Notes: generated by a model not told the origin, from the letters alone. DNA of 64,000 bases from Ptiloglossa arizonensis (GCF_051014685.1 NW_027478528.1:992001-1056000); one strand, 5' to 3'; shown: positions 35,931 to 49,084, counted from the stretch's first letter. Numbers and translations: made by a program.

Positions 35931-37378
35931 GCTGTAATCGGGCGAGTTTCTACTTTCAGATGCAACAAGAATTTTTGGGTTAGGTCAATCCGTTCGCGAG
36001 ATATGGGAGTTTGAAGCTAAGAAATGGTAAAGAAGACAACAAATTTTTCGCACTACTGCTGCTCCAAACGTTTAACCAGAATGGCCTAGGGAAAAAATAC
36101 ACATACCGTTGTAATCGGGCGAGATTCTACTTTCAGATGCAACATGCATTTTTGGGTTAGGTCAATCCGTTCGCGAGATATGGGAGTTTGAAGCTAAGAA
36201 ATGATTGAGAAGACAACAAATTTGTCGCACTTCTGCTGCTCCAAACGCTTAACCAGAATGGCCCAGGGAAAAAATACACATACCGTTGTAATCAGGCGAG
36301 TTTGTACTTTCAGATGCAATAGGAATTTTTGGGTTAGGTCAATCCGTTCGCGAGATATGGGAGTTTGAAGCTAAGTAATGGTTAAGAAGGCAACAAATTT
36401 TTCGCACTTCTGCTGCTCCAAACGCTTAACCAGAATGCCCTAGGGAAAAAATACACACACCGTTGTAATCGGGCGAGTTTCTACTTTCAGATGCAAGAGG
36501 AATTTTTGGGTTAGGTCAATCCGTTCGCGAGATATGGGAGTTTGAATCTAAGAAATGGTTGAGAAGACAACAAATTTTTCGCAATTCTGCTGCTCCAAAC
36601 GCTTAACCAGAATGGCCTAGGGAAAAAATACACATACCATTGTAATCGGGCGTGTTTCTACTTTCAGATGCAACAGGAATTTTTGGGTTAGGTCAATCCG
36701 TTCGCGAGATATGGGTGTTTGAAGCCAAGAAATGGTTGAGATGGCAAACAATTTTTCGCTATTCTGCTGCTCCAAACGCTTAACCAGAATGGCCTAGGGA
36801 AAAAATACACATACCGTTGTAATCGGGCGAGTTTCTACTTTCAGATGCAACAAGAATTTTTGGGTTAGGTCAATCCGTTCGCGAGATATGGGAGATTGAA
36901 GCTAAGAAATGGTAAAGAAGACAACAAATTTTTCGCAATTCTGCTGCTCCAAACGCTTAAACAGAATTGCCTAGGGAAAAAATACACATACCGCTGTAAT
37001 CGGGCGAGTTTCTACTTTCAGACGCAACAGGAATTTTTGGGTTAGGTCAATCCGTTCGCGAGATATGGGACTTTCAATCTAAGAAATGGTTGACAAGACA
37101 ATAAATTTTTCGCACTTCTGCTGCTCCAAACGCTTAACCAGAATGGCCTAGGGAGAAAATACACATACCGTTGTAATCGGGCGAGTTTCTACTTTCAAAT
37201 GCAATAGGAATTTTTGGGTTAGGTCAATCCGTTCGCGAGATATGGGAGTTTGAAGCTAAGTAATGGTTAAGAAGACAACAAATTTTTCGCACTTCTGCTG
37301 CTCCAAACGTTTAACCAGAATGGCCTAGGGAAAAAATACACATACCGTTGTAATCGGGCGAGTTTCTACTTTCAGATG
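35931..37378 (+). repeat. B' region: copy of 17.5-19.0 kb at 18,401-bp offset
   Basis: GGGCGTGTTTCTAC occurs at 18,247 and 36,648, GCAAGAGG at 18,092 and 36,493, and TTTCAAATGCAATAGG at 18,793 and 37,194. Matching starts near 17,540/35,940 and stops near 18,977/37,378, where this copy goes directly to GCAGCATGCATTTTT and so skips one monomer of the 7-monomer unit. Small differences: GGCCCAGGG near 36,261 and GAGTTTGTAC near 36,298. Confidence 0.82.
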
Positions 37379-40300
37379 CAGCATGCATTTTTGGGTTAGG
37401 TCAGTCCGTTCGCGAGATGTGGGAGTTTGAATCTAAGAAATGATTGAGAAGACAACAAATTTGTCGCACTTCTGCTGCTCCAAACGCTTAACCAGAATGG
37501 CCTAGGGAAAAAATACACATACCGCTGTAATCAGGCGAGTTTCTACTTTCAGATGCAACAGGAATTTTTGGGTTAGGTCAATCCGTTCGCGAGATATGGG
37601 ACTTTCAAGCTAAGAAATGGTTGACAAGACAATAAATTTTTCGCAGTTCTGCTGCTCCAATCGCTTAACCAGAATGGCCTAGGGAAAAAATACGCATATC
37701 GTTGTAATCGGGTGAGTTTCTACTTTCAGACGCAGCAGGAACTTCTGGGTTTGGTCAATCCGTTCGAGAGATATGGGAGTTTGAAGCCAAGAAATGGTTG
37801 AGAAGGCAAAAAATTTTTCGCAATTCTGCTTCTCCAAACGCTTAACCAGAATGGCCTAGGGAAAAAATACACATACCGTTGTAATCGGGCGAGTTTCTAC
37901 TTTCAGATGCAATAGGAATTTTTGGGTTAGGTCAATCCGTTCGCGAGATATGGGAGTTTGAATCTAAGTAATGGTTAAGAAGACAACAAATTTTTCGCAC
38001 TTCTGCTTCTCCAAACGCTTAACCAGAATGGCCTAGGGAAAAAATACGCATATCGTTGTAATCGGGTGAGTTTCTACTTTCAGACGCAGCAGGAATTTTT
38101 GGGTTAGGTCAATCCGTTCGCGAGATATGGGAGTTTGAAGCTAAGAAATGGTTGAGAAGACAACAAATTTTTCGCACTTCTGCTGCTCCAAACGCTTAAC
38201 CAGAATGGCCTAGGGAAAAAATACACATACCATTGTAATCGGGCGAGTTTCTACTTTCAGATGCAACAGGAATTTTTGGGTTAGGTCAATCCGTTCGCGA
38301 GATATGGGAGTTTGAAGCCAAGAAATGGTTGTGAAGGCAAAAAATTTTTCGCTATTCTGCTGCTCCAAACGCTTAACCAGAATGGCCTAGGGAAAAAATA
38401 CACATACCGTTGTAATCGGGCGAGTTTCTACTTTCAGATGCAACATGCATTTTTGGGTTAGGTCAATCCGTTCGCGAGATATGGGAGTTTGAAACTAAGA
38501 AATGATTGAGAAGGCAACAAATTTGTCGCACTTCTGCTGCTCCAAACGCTTAACCAGAATGGCCTAGGGAAAAAATACACATACCATTGTAATCGGGCGA
38601 GTTTCTACTTTCAGATGCAACAGGAATTTTTGGGTTAGGTCAATCCGTTCGCGAGATATGGGAGTTTGAAGCCAAGAAATGGTTGAGAAGGCAAAAAATT
38701 TTTCGCAATTCTGCTGCTCCAAACGCTTAACCAGAATGGCCTAGGGAAAAAATACACATACCGTTGTAATCAGGCGAGTTTCTACTTTCAGATGCAATAG
38801 GAATTTTTGGGTTAGGTCAATCCGTTCGCGAGATATGGGAGTTTGAAGCTAAGTAATGGTTAAGAAGGCAACAAATTTTTCGCACTTCTGCTGCTCCAAA
38901 CGCTTAACCAGAATGCCCTAGGGAAAAAATACGCATATCGTTGTAATCGGGTGAGTTTCTACTTTCAGACGCAGCAGGAATTTTTGGGTTAGGTCAATCC
39001 GTTCGCGAGATATGGGAGTTTGAAGCTAAGAAATGGTTGAGAAGACAACAAATTTTTCGCACTTCTGCTGCTCCAAACGCTTAACCAGAATGGCCTAGGG
39101 AAAAAATACACATACCATTGTAATCGGGCGAGTTTCTACTTTCAGATGCAACAGGAATTTTTGGGTTAGGTCAATCCGTTCGCGAGATATGGGAGTTTGA
39201 AGCCAAGAAATGGTTGTGAAGGCAAAAAATTTTTCGCTATTCTGCTGCTCCAAACGCTTAACCAGAATGGCCTAGGGAAAAAGTACACATACCGTTGTAA
39301 TCGGGCGAGTTTCTACTTTCAGATGCAACATGCATTTTTGGGTTAGGTCAATCCGTTCGCGAGATATGGGAGTTTGAAACTAAGAAATGATTGAGAAGAC
39401 AACAAATTTGTCGCACTTCTGCTGCTCCAAACGCTTAACCAGAATGGCCTAGGGAAAAAATACACATACCATTGTAATCGGGCGAGTTTCTACTTTCAGA
39501 TGCAACATGCATTTTTGGGTTAGGTCAATCCGTTCGCGAGATATGTGAGTTTGAAGCTAAGAAATGATGGAGAAGACAACAAATTTGTCGCACTTCTGCT
39601 GCTCCAAACGCTTATCCAGAATGGCCTAGGGGAAAAATACACATACCGTTGTAATCGGGCGAGTTTCTACTTTCAGATGCAACAGGAATTTTTGGGTTAG
39701 GTCAATCCGTTCGCGAGATATGGGAGTTTGAAGCCAAGAAATGGTTGAGAAGGCAAAAAATTTTTCGCAATTCTGCTGCTCCAAACGCTTAACCAGAATG
39801 GCCTAGGGAAAAAATACACATACTTTTGTAATCGGTCGAGTTTCTACTTTCAGAAGCAACAGGAATTTTTGGGTTCGGTCAATCCGTTCGCGAGATATGG
39901 GAGTTTGATGCCAAGAAATGGTTGAGATGGCAAACAATTTTTCGCTATTCTGCTGCTCCAAACGCTTAACCAGAATGGCCTAGGGAAAAAATACACATAC
40001 CGTTGTAATCGGGCGAGTTTCGTCTCTCAGATGCAACAAGAATTTTTGGGTTAGGTCAATCCGTTCGCGAGATATGGGAGTTTGAAGCTAAGAAATGGTA
40101 AAGAAGACAACAAATTTTTCGCACTACTGCTGCTCCAAACGTTTAACCAGAATGGCCTAGGGAAAAAATACACATACCGTTGTAATCGGGCGAGTTTCTA
40201 CTTTCAGATGCAACATGCATTTTTGGGTTAGGTCAATCCGTTCGCGAGATATGTGAGTTTGAAGCTAAGAAATGATTGAGAAGACAACAAATTTGTCGCA

Positions 40301-40524
40301 CTTCTGCTGCTCCAAACGCTTATCCAGAATGGCCTAGGGGGAAAATACACATACCGTTGTAATCAGGCGAGTTTCTACTTTCAGATGCAATAGGAATTTT
40401 TGGGTTAGGTCAATCCGTTCGCGAGATATGGGAGTTTGAAGCTAAGTAATGGTTAAGAAGGCAACAAATTTTTCGCACTTCTGCTGCTCCAAACGCTTAA
40501 CCAGAATGCCCTAGGGAAAAAATA
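37379..40524 (+). repeat. B' region: rearranged B monomers with an 885-bp duplication
   Basis: Monomers of the B set, shuffled relative to 18.9-21.2 kb. A 5-monomer duplication links 38047-38931 with 38932 to about 39515: a CGCATATCG monomer with CAGCAGGAATTTTTGGG, then CCATTG with GGTTGTGAAGGC and CGCTATTCTG, then CATGCATTTTT with GAAACTAAG. AAAGTACACATACCG recurs at 39,280, as at 20,702. A lone GATGGAGAAGAC change is near 39,568. From 39,640 a 1,062-bp repeat begins. No unique DNA was found. Confidence 0.7.
38578..38754 (+). repeat. Reference monomer close to consensus
   Basis: This copy is a good type specimen, differing from my consensus mainly by CCATTG for CCGTTG near its start. Landmarks by monomer position: 1-9 CACATACCG; 17-24 CGGGCGAG; 33-45 a variable segment (CAGATGCAACAGG, alternatives CAGACG, CAGCCG, CAATAGG, CAACATGCA); 55-63 GGGTTAGGT; 70-86 the CENP-B box-like site; 91-99 GAAGCCAAG or GAAGCTAAG; 116-126 an A6T5 tract, the most variable core (AAAACATTTTT, AACAAATTTTT, AAACAATTTTT); 128-141 CGCAATTCTGCTGC, also CGCACTT or CGCTATT; 163-168 CCTAGG. 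Three short self-complementary motifs are present: TCGCGA (72-77), AAAAATTTTT (117-126) and CCTAGG (163-168). I see no convincing shorter internal period. Confidence 0.9.
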
Positions 40525-40701
40525 CACACACCGTTGTAATCGGGCGAGTTTCTACTTTCAGATGCAAGAGGAATTTTTGGGTTAGGTCAATCCGTTCGCG
40601 AGATATGGGAGTTTGAATCTAAGAAATGGTTGAGAAGACAACAAATTTTTCGCAATTCTGCTGCTCCAAACGCTTAACCAGAATGGCCTAGGGAAAAAAT
40701 A
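39640..40701 (+). repeat. B' region: 6-monomer (1,062-bp) duplication
   Basis: This unit is followed by a partial copy, 40702 to about 41310. Anchors: CGGTCGAGTTTC with CAGAAGCAACAGG at 39,833 and 40,895, and TTTCGTCTCTCAG near 40,018 and 41,080. Differences: GGGTTCGGTC here against GGGTTAGGTC, and GATATGTGAG against GATATGGGAG at the far end. The 21.2-22.5 kb region holds only one copy of the CGGTCGAG monomer, so this duplication happened after the 19,286-bp one, or was lost there. Confidence 0.78.
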
Positions 40702-42648
40702 CACATACCGTTGTAATCGGGCGAGTTTCTACTTTCAGATGCAACAGGAATTTTTGGGTTAGGTCAATCCGTTCGCGAGATATGGGAGTTTGAAGCCAAG
40801 AAATGGTTGAGAAGGCAAAAAATTTTTCGCAATTCTGCTGCTCCAAACGCTTAACCAGAATGGCCTAGGGAAAAAATACACATACTTTTGTAATCGGTCG
40901 AGTTTCTACTTTCAGAAGCAACAGGAATTTTTGGGTTAGGTCAATCCGTTCGCGAGATATGGGAGTTTGATGCCAAGAAATGGTTGAGATGGCAAACAAT
41001 TTTTCGCTATTCTGCTGCTCCAAACGCTTAACCAGAATGGCCTAGGGAAAAAATACACATACCGTTGTAATCGGGCGAGTTTCGTCTCTCAGATGCAACA
41101 AGAATTTTTGGGTTAGGTCAATCCGTTCGCGAGATATGGGAGTTTGAAGCTAAGAAATGGTAAAGAAGACAACAAATTTTTCGCACTACTGCTGCTCCAA
41201 ACGTTTAACCAGAATGGCCTAGGGAAAAAATACACATACCGTTGTAATCGGGCGAGTTTCTATTTTCAGATGCAACATGCATTTTTGGGTTAGGTCAATC
41301 CGTTCGCGAGATATGGGAGTTTGAAGCTAAGAAATGATTGAGAAGACAACAAATTTGTCGCACTTCTGCTGCTCCAAACGCTTAACCAGAATGGCCTAGG
41401 GAAAAAATACACATACCGTTGTAATCAGGCGAGTTTCTACTTTCAGATGCAACAGGAATTTTTGGGTTAGGTCAATCCGTTCGCGAGATATGGGACTTTC
41501 AAGCTAAGAAATGGTTGACAAGACAATAAATTTTTCGCACTTCTGCTGCTCCAATCGCTTAACCAGAATGGCCTAAGGGAAAAATACACGTACCGTTATA
41601 ATCGGGCGAGTTTCTACTTTCAGATGCAACAGGAATTTTTGGGTTAGGTCAGTCCGTTCGCGAGATATGGGAGTTTGAAGCCAAGAAATGTTTGAGAAGA
41701 CAACAAATTTTTCGCACTTCTGCTGCTCCAAACGCTTAACCAGAATGGCCTAGGGAAAAAATACACATACCGTTGTAATCGGGCGAGTTTCTACTTTCAG
41801 ATGCAATAGGAATTTTTGGGTTAGGTCAATCCGTTCGCGAGATATGGGAGTTTGAAGCTAAGTAATGGTTAAGAAGACAACAAATTTTTCGCACTTCTGC
41901 TTCTCCAAACTCTTAACCAGAATGGCCTAGGGAAAAAATACGCATATCGTTGTAATCGGGTGAGTTTCTACTTTCAGACGCAGCAGGAATTTTTGGGTTA
42001 GGTCAATCCGTTCGCGAGATATGGGAGTTTGAAGCCAAGAAATGGTTGAGAAGGCAAACAATTATTCGCTATTCTGCTGCTCCAAACGCTTAACCAGAAT
42101 GGCCAAGGGAAAAAATACACATACCGCTGTAATCGGGCGAGTTTCTACTTTCAGATGCAACAGGAATTTTTGGGTTAGGTCAGTCCGTTCGCGAGATATG
42201 GGAGTTTGAAGCCAAGAAATGGTTGAGAAGACAACAAATTTTTCGCACTTCTGCTGCTCCAAACGCTTAACCAGAATGGCCTAGGGAAAAAATACACATA
42301 CCGTTGTAATCGGGCGAGTTTCTACTTTCAGATGCAATAGGAATTTTTGGGTTAGGTCAATCCGTTCGCGAGATATGGGAGTTTGAAGCTAAGTAATGGT
42401 TAAGAAGACAACAAATTTTTCGCTCTTCTGCTTCTCCAAACGCTTAACCAGAATGGCCTAGGGAAAAAATACGCATATCGTTGTAATCGGGTGAGTTTCT
42501 ACTTTCAGACGCAGCAGGAATTTTTGGGTTAGGTCAATCCGTTCGCGAGATATGGGAGTTTGAAGCTAAGAAATGGTTGAGAAGACAAAAAATTTTTTGC
42601 ACTTCTGCTGCTCCAAACGCTTAACCAGAATGCCCTAGGGAAAAAATA

Positions 42649-42665
42649 CACATAACGTAATCGGG
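42649..42665 (+). other. 3-bp deletion marker, second copy
   Basis: Identical to the change at 23,363. The preceding monomer differs (ATGCCCTAGGG here, ATGGCCTAGGG there), so at least one substitution or conversion followed the duplication. Confidence 0.9.
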
Positions 42666-43422
42666 CGAGTTTCTACTTTCAGATGCAACAGGAATTTTTG
42701 GGTTAGGTCAATCCGTTCGCGAGATATGGGAGTTTGAAGCTAAGAAATGGTTGAGAAGAAAACAAATTTTTCGCACTTCTGCTGCTCCAAACGCTTAACC
42801 AGAATGGCCTAGGGAAAAAATACACATACCATTGTAATCGGGCGAGTTTCTACTTTCAGAAGCAACAGGAATTTTTGGGTTAGGTCAATCCGTTCGCGAG
42901 ATATGGGAGTTTGAAGCCAAGAAATGGTTGAGAAGGCAAAAAATTTTTCGCAATTCTGCTGCTCCAAACGCTTAACCAGAATGGCCTAGGGAAAAAATAC
43001 ACATACTTTTGTAATCGGGCGAGTTTCTACTTTCAGACGCAACAGGAATTTTTGGGTTAGGTCAATCCGTTCGCATGATATGGGAGTTTGAAGACAAGAA
43101 ATGGTTGGGAAGGCAAAAAATTATTCGCAATTCTGCTGCTCCAAACGCTTAATCAGGATGGCCTAGGGAAAAAAGACACATACCGTTGTAATCGGGCGAG
43201 TTTCTACTTTCAGCCGCAACAGGAATTTTTGGGTTAGGTCAATCCGTTCACGAGATATGGGAGTTTGAAGCCAAGAAATGGTTGAGAAGGCAAAAAATTT
43301 TTCGCTATTCTGCTGCTCCAAACACTTAACCAGAATGGCCTAAGGGAAAAATACGCGTACCGTTGTAATCGGGCGAGTTTCTACTTTCAGATGCAATAGG
43401 AGTTTTTGGTTTAGGTCAATCC

Positions 43423-43439
43423 GTTCGCGAGATACGGGA
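43423..43439 (+). other. CENP-B box-like site, 9/9 core match
   Basis: Counterpart of the 24,137 site in the 19,286-bp-offset copy. Its monomer has a private GGTTTAGGTC change. Confidence 0.7.
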
Positions 43440-46400
43440 GTTTGAAGCCAAGAAATTGTTGAGAAGGCAAAACATTTTTCGCAATTCTGCTGCTCCAAAC
43501 GCTTAACCAGAATGGCCTAGGGAAAAAATACGCATATCGTTATAATCGGGCGCGTTTCTACTTTCAGACGCAGCAGGAATTTTTGGGTTTGGTCAATCCG
43601 TTCGCGAGATATGGGACTTTGAAGCTAAGACATGGTTGAGAAGTCAACAAATTTTTCGCAATTCTGCTGCTCCAAACGCATAACCAGAATGGGCTACCGA
43701 AAAAATACACATACCGTTGTAATCGGGCGAGTTTCTACTTTCACACGCAACAGGAATTTTTGGGTTAGGTCTATCCGTTCGCGAGATATGGGAGTTTGAA
43801 GCCAAGAAATGGTTGAGAAGGCATACAATTTTTCGCAATTCTGCTGATCCAAACGCTTAACCTGAATGCCCTGGGGAAAAAATACACAAACCGCTGTAGT
43901 CGGGCGAGATTATACTTTCAGATGCAATAGGAATTTTTGGGTTAGGTCCATCCGTTCGCGAGATATGGCAGTTTGAAGCCAAGAAATGGTTGAGAAGGCA
44001 AAAAATTTTTCGCAATTCTGCTGCTCCAAACGCTTAACCAGAATGGCCTAGGGAAAAAATACACATACCGCTGTAATCGGGCGAGTTTCTACTTTCAGAT
44101 GCAATAATAATTTTTGGGTTAGGTCAATCCGTTCGCGAGATATGGGAGTTTGAAGCCAAGAAATGGTTGAGAAGGCAAAACATTTTTCGCACTTCTGCTG
44201 CTCCAAACGCTTAACCAGAATGGCCTAGGGAAAAAATACACATACCGTTGTACTCGGGCGAGTTTCAACTTTCAGACGCAACAGGAATTTTTGGGTTAGG
44301 TCAATCCGTTCGCGAGATATGGGAGTTTGAAGCCAAGAAATGGTTGAGAAGGCAAAACATTATTCGCAATTCTGCTGCTCCAAACGCTTAACCAGAATGT
44401 CCTAGGGAAAAAATACGCATATCGTTATAATCGGGCGCGTTTCTACTTTCAGACGCAGCAGGAATTTTTGGATTTGGTCAATCCGTTCGCGAGATATGGG
44501 ACTTTGAAGCTAAGACATGGTTTAGAAGTCAACAAATTTTTCGCAATTCTGCTGCTCCAAACGCCTAACCAGAATGGCCTAGGGAAAAAATACACATACC
44601 GTTGTATTCGGGCGAGTTTCTACTTTCAGATGCAACAGGAATTTTTGGGTTAGGTCAATCCGTTCGCGAGATATGGGACTTTGAAGCTAAGAAATGGTTG
44701 ACAAGACAATAAATTTTTCGCACTTCTGCTGCTCCAATCGCTTAACCAGAGTGGCCTAAGGGAAAAATACACATACCGTTGTAATCGGGCGAGTTTCTAC
44801 TTTCGGATGCAATAGGAATTTTTGGGTTAGGTCAATCCGTTCGCAGGATATGGGAGTTTGAAGACAAGAAATGGTTGGGAAGGCAAAAAATTTTTCGCAA
44901 TTCTGCTGCTCCAAACGCTTAATCAGAATGGCCTAGGGAAAAAAGACACATACCGTTGTAATCGGGCGAGTTTCTACTTTCAGACGCAACAGGAATTTTT
45001 GGGTTAGTTCAATCCGTTCGCGAGATATGGGAGATTGAAGCCAAGAAATGGTTGAGAAGGCAAAACATTATTCGCAATTCTGCTGCTCCAAACGCTTAAC
45101 CAGATGGCCTAGGGAAAAATACACATAGCGTTGTAATCGGGCGAGTTTCTACTTTCGGATGCAATAGGAATTTTTGGGTTAGGTCAATCCGTTCGCAGGA
45201 TATGGGAGTTTGAAGACAAGAAATGGTTGGGAAGGCGAAAAATTTTTCGCAATTCTGCTGCTCCAAACGCTTAATCAGAATGGCCTAGGGAAAAAAGACA
45301 CATACCGTTGTAATCGGGCGAGTTTCTACTTTCAGACGCAACAGGAATTTTTGGGTTAGTTCAATCCGTTCGCGAGATATGGGAGATTGAAGCCAAGAAA
45401 TGGTTGAGAAGGCAAAACATTATTCGCAATTCTGCTGCTCCAAACGCTTAACCAGAATGGCCTAGGGAAAAAATACGCATATCGTTGTAATCGGGCGAGT
45501 TTCTACCTTCAGACGCAGCAGGAATTTTTGAGTTTGGTCAATCCGTTCGCGAGATATGGGACTTTGAAGCTAAGAAATGGTTGAGAAGACAACAAATTTT
45601 TCGCAATTCTGCTGCTCCAAACGCTTAACCAGAATGGGCTAGTGAAAAAATACACATACCGTTGTAATCGGGCGAGTTTCTACTTTCAGCCGCAACAGGA
45701 ATTTTTGGGATAGGTCAATCCGTTCGCGAGATATGGGAGTTTGAAGCCAAGAAATGGTTGAGAAGGCAAAAAATTTTTCGCTATTCTGCTGCTCCAAACG
45801 CTTAACCAGAATGGCCTAAGGGAAAAATACACGTACCGTTGTAATCGGGCGAGTTTCTACTTTCAGACACAACAGGAGTTTTTGGGTTAGGTCAATCCGT
45901 TCGCGAGATATGGGAGTTTGAAGCCAAGAAATTGTTGAGAAGGCAAAACATTTTTCGCAATTCTGCTGCTCCAAACGCTTATCCAGAATGGCCTAGGGAA
46001 AAAATACGCATATCGTTATAATCGGGCGCGTTTCTACTTTCAGACGCAGCAGGAATTTTTGGGTTTGGTCAATCCGTTCGCGAGATATGGGACTTTGAAG
46101 CTAAGACATGGTTTAGAAGTCAACAAATTTTTCGCAATTCTGCTGCTCCAAACGCTTAACCAGAATGGGCTAGGGAAAAAATACACATACCGTTGTAATC
46201 GGGCGAGTTTCTACTTTCACACGCAACAGGAATTTTTGGGTTAGGTCTATCCGTTCGCGAGATATGGGAGTTTGTACCCAAGAAATGGTTGAGAAGGCAT
46301 ACAATTTTTCGCAATTCTGCTGATCCAAACGCTTAACCAGAATGCCCTAGGGAAAAAATACACAAACCGCTGTAGGCGGGCGAGTTTATACTTTCAGATG

Positions 46401-46806
46401 CAATAGGAATTTTTGGGTTAGGTCCATCCGTTCGCGAGATATGGCAGTTTGAAGCCAAGAAATGGTTGTGAAGGCAAAAAATTTTTCGCAATTCTGCTGC
46501 TCGAAACGCTTAACCAGAATGGCCTAGGGAAAAAATACACATACCGTTGTACTCGGGCGAGTTTCTACTTTCAGACGCAACAGGAATTTTTGGGTTCGGT
46601 CAATCCGTTCGCGAGATATGGGTGTTTGAAGCCAAGAAATGGTTGAGAAGGCAAAAAATTTTTCGCAATTCTGCTGCTCCAAACGCTTAACCAGGATTGC
46701 CTAGGGAAAAAATACACATACCGCTGTAATCGGGCGAGTTTCTACTTTCAGATGCAATAATAATTTTTGGGTTAGGTCAATCCGTTCGCGAGATATGGGA
46801 GTTTGA

Positions 46807-48351
46807 AGCCAAGAAATGGTTGAGAAGGCAAAACATTTTTCGCACTTCTGCTGCTCCAAACGCTTAACCAGAATGGCCTAGGGAAAAAATACACATACCG
46901 TTGTACTCGGGCGAGTTTCAACTTTCAGACGCAACAGGAATTTTTGGGTTAGGTCAATCCGTTCGCGAGATATGGGAGTTTGAAGCCAAGAAATGGTTGA
47001 GAAGGCAAAACATTATTCGCAATTCTGCTGCTCCAAACGCTTAACCAGAATGGCCTAGGGAAAAAATACGCATATCGTTATAATCGGGCGCGTTTCTACT
47101 TTCAGACGCAGCAGGAATTTTTGGGTTAGGTCAATCCGTTCGCGAGATATGGGAGTTTGAAGCCAAGAAATGGTTGAGAAGGCAAAAAATTTTTCGCAAT
47201 TCTGCTGCTCCAAACGCTTAACCAGAATGGCCTAGGGAAAAAATACACATACCGTTGTAATCGGGCGAGTTTCTACTTTCAGATGCAATAGGAATTTTTG
47301 GGTTAGGTCAATCCGTTCGCATGATATGGGAGTTTGAAGACAAGAAATGGTTGGGAAGGCAAAAAATTATTCGCAATTCTGCTGCTCCAAACGCTTAATC
47401 AGGATGGCCTAGGGAAAAAAGACACATAACGTTGTAATCGGGCGAGTTTCTACTTTCAGCCGCAACAGGAATTTTTGGGTTAGGTCAATCCGTTCGCGAG
47501 ATATGGGAGTTTGAAGCCAAGAAATGGTTGAGAAGGCAAAAAATTTTTCGCTATTCTGCTGCTCCAAACGCTTAACCAGAATGGCCTAAGGGAAAAATAC
47601 ACGTACCGTTGTAATCGGGCGAGTTTCTACTTTCAGATGCAATAGGAGTTTTTGGGTTAGGTCAATCCGTTCGCGAGATACGGGAGTTTGAAGCCAAGAA
47701 ATTGTTGAGAAGGCAAAACATTTTTCGCAATTCTGCTGCTCCAAACGCTTAACCAGAATGGCCTAGGGAAAAAATACGCATATCGTTATAATCGGGCGCG
47801 TTTCTACTTTCAGACGCAGCAGGAATTTTTAGGTTAGGTCAATCCGATCGCGAGATATGGGAGTTTGAAGCCAAGAAATGGTTGAGAAGGCAAAACATTA
47901 TTCGCAATTCTGCTGCTCCAAACGCTTAACCAGAATGGCCTAGGGAAAAAATACGCATATCGTTATAATCGGGCGCGTTTCTACTTTCAGACGCAGCAGG
48001 AATTTTTGGGTTAGGTCAATCCGTTCGCGAGATATGGGAGTTTGAAGCCAAGAAATGGTTGAGAAGGCAAAAAATTTTTCGCAATTCTGCTGCTCCAAAC
48101 GCTTAACCAGAATGGGCTAGTGAAAAAATACACATACCGTTGTAATCGGGCGAGTTTCTACTTTCAGCCGCAACAGGAATTTTTGGGATAGGTCAATCCG
48201 TTCGCGAGATATGGGAGTTTGAAGCCAAGAAATGGTTGAGAAGGCAAAAAATTTTTCGCTATTCTGCTGCTCCAAACGCTTAACCAGAATGGCCTAAGGG
48301 AAAAATACACGTACCGTTGTAATCGGGCGAGTTTCTACTTTCAGACACAAC
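46807..48351 (+). repeat. C' region: lead-in to the main 5-monomer array
   Basis: It holds a TTGTACTCGGG monomer, CGCATATCG monomers, a CATGATATGGG monomer (47,320), a CAGCCGCAAC monomer, and a perfect CENP-B box-like site (47,669) in a GGAGTTTTTGG monomer. The next CATGATATGGG is 1,416 bp away instead of 885 because three monomers of C-block type (GGGCTAGTG, CACGTACCG with CAGACACAACAGG, CTTATCCAG) intervene at about 48,110-48,460. CCGATCGCG, a core-damaging change in the box-like site, appears at 47,844 and returns at 49,260 and 52,623. Confidence 0.78.
47669..47685 (+). other. CENP-B box-like site, 9/9 core match
   Basis: First perfect site of the main C' run. The next is 1,416 bp away because of three extra monomers. 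Confidence 0.7.
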
Positions 48352-49084
48352 AGGAGTTTTTGGGTTAGGTCAATCCGTTCGCGAGATATGGGAGTTTGAA
48401 GCCAAGAAATTGTTGAGAAGGCAAAACATTTTTCGCAATTCTGCTGCTCCAAACGCTTATCCAGAATGGCCTAGGGAAAAAATACGCATATCGTTATAAT
48501 CGGGCGCGTTTCTACTTTCAGACGCAGCAGGAATTTTTGGGTTAGGTCAATCCGTTCGCGAGATATGGGAGTTTGAAGCCAAGAAATGGTTGAGAAGGCA
48601 AAAAATTTTTCGCAATTCTGCTGCTCCAAACGCTTAACCAGAATGGCCTCGGGAAAAAATACACATACCGTTGTAATCGGGCGAGTTTCTACTTTCAGAT
48701 GCAATAGGAATTTTTGGGTTAGGTCAATCCGTTCGCATGATATGGGAGTTTGAAGACAAGAAATGGTTGGGAAGGCAAAAAATTATTCGCAATTCTGCTG
48801 CTCCAAACGCTTAATCAGGATGGCCTAGGGAAAAAAGACACATACCGTTGTAATCGGGCGAGTTTCTACTTTCAGCCGCAACAGGAATTTTTGGGTTAGG
48901 TCAATCCGTTCGCGAGATATGGGAGTTTGAAGCCAAGAAATGGTTGAGAAGGCAAAAAATTTTTCGCTATTCTGCTGCTCCAAACGCTTAACCAGAATGG
49001 CCTAAGGGAAAAATACACGTACCGTTGTAATCGGGCGAGTTTCTACTTTCAGATGCAATAGGAGTTTTTGGGTTAGGTCAATCC

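Larger units (their letters stand above)
40525..46806 (+). repeat. 6.3-kb B+C segment, copy 2 of the 19,286-bp-offset duplication
   Basis: Partner of 21239-27520. Inside it about 41,310-41,630 differs completely in variant type: this copy has GACTTTCAAG with GACAAGACAATAAA and CACGTACCGTTATAATC, while copy 1 has TAATCAGGCGAG with CTAAGTAATGG and GCAAGAGG. Length is nonetheless unchanged, so monomers were exchanged in register. Other private changes: AAATGTTTGAG near 41,688, AACTCTTAACC near 41,909, CAATTATTCGC near 42,060, CACGAGATATGG near 43,250, GGGCTACCG near 43,690 and CAGATGGCC (one base lost) near 45,103. The C-block portion starts at 43,354. Confidence 0.85.

Noticed and set aside
21239..46806. 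Treating the 19,286-bp duplication as an assembly error
   Set aside because: It cannot be excluded, but the copies carry private differences (26,537, 41,310-41,630, 45,103, 43,690), which a simple false duplication of one locus would not show.
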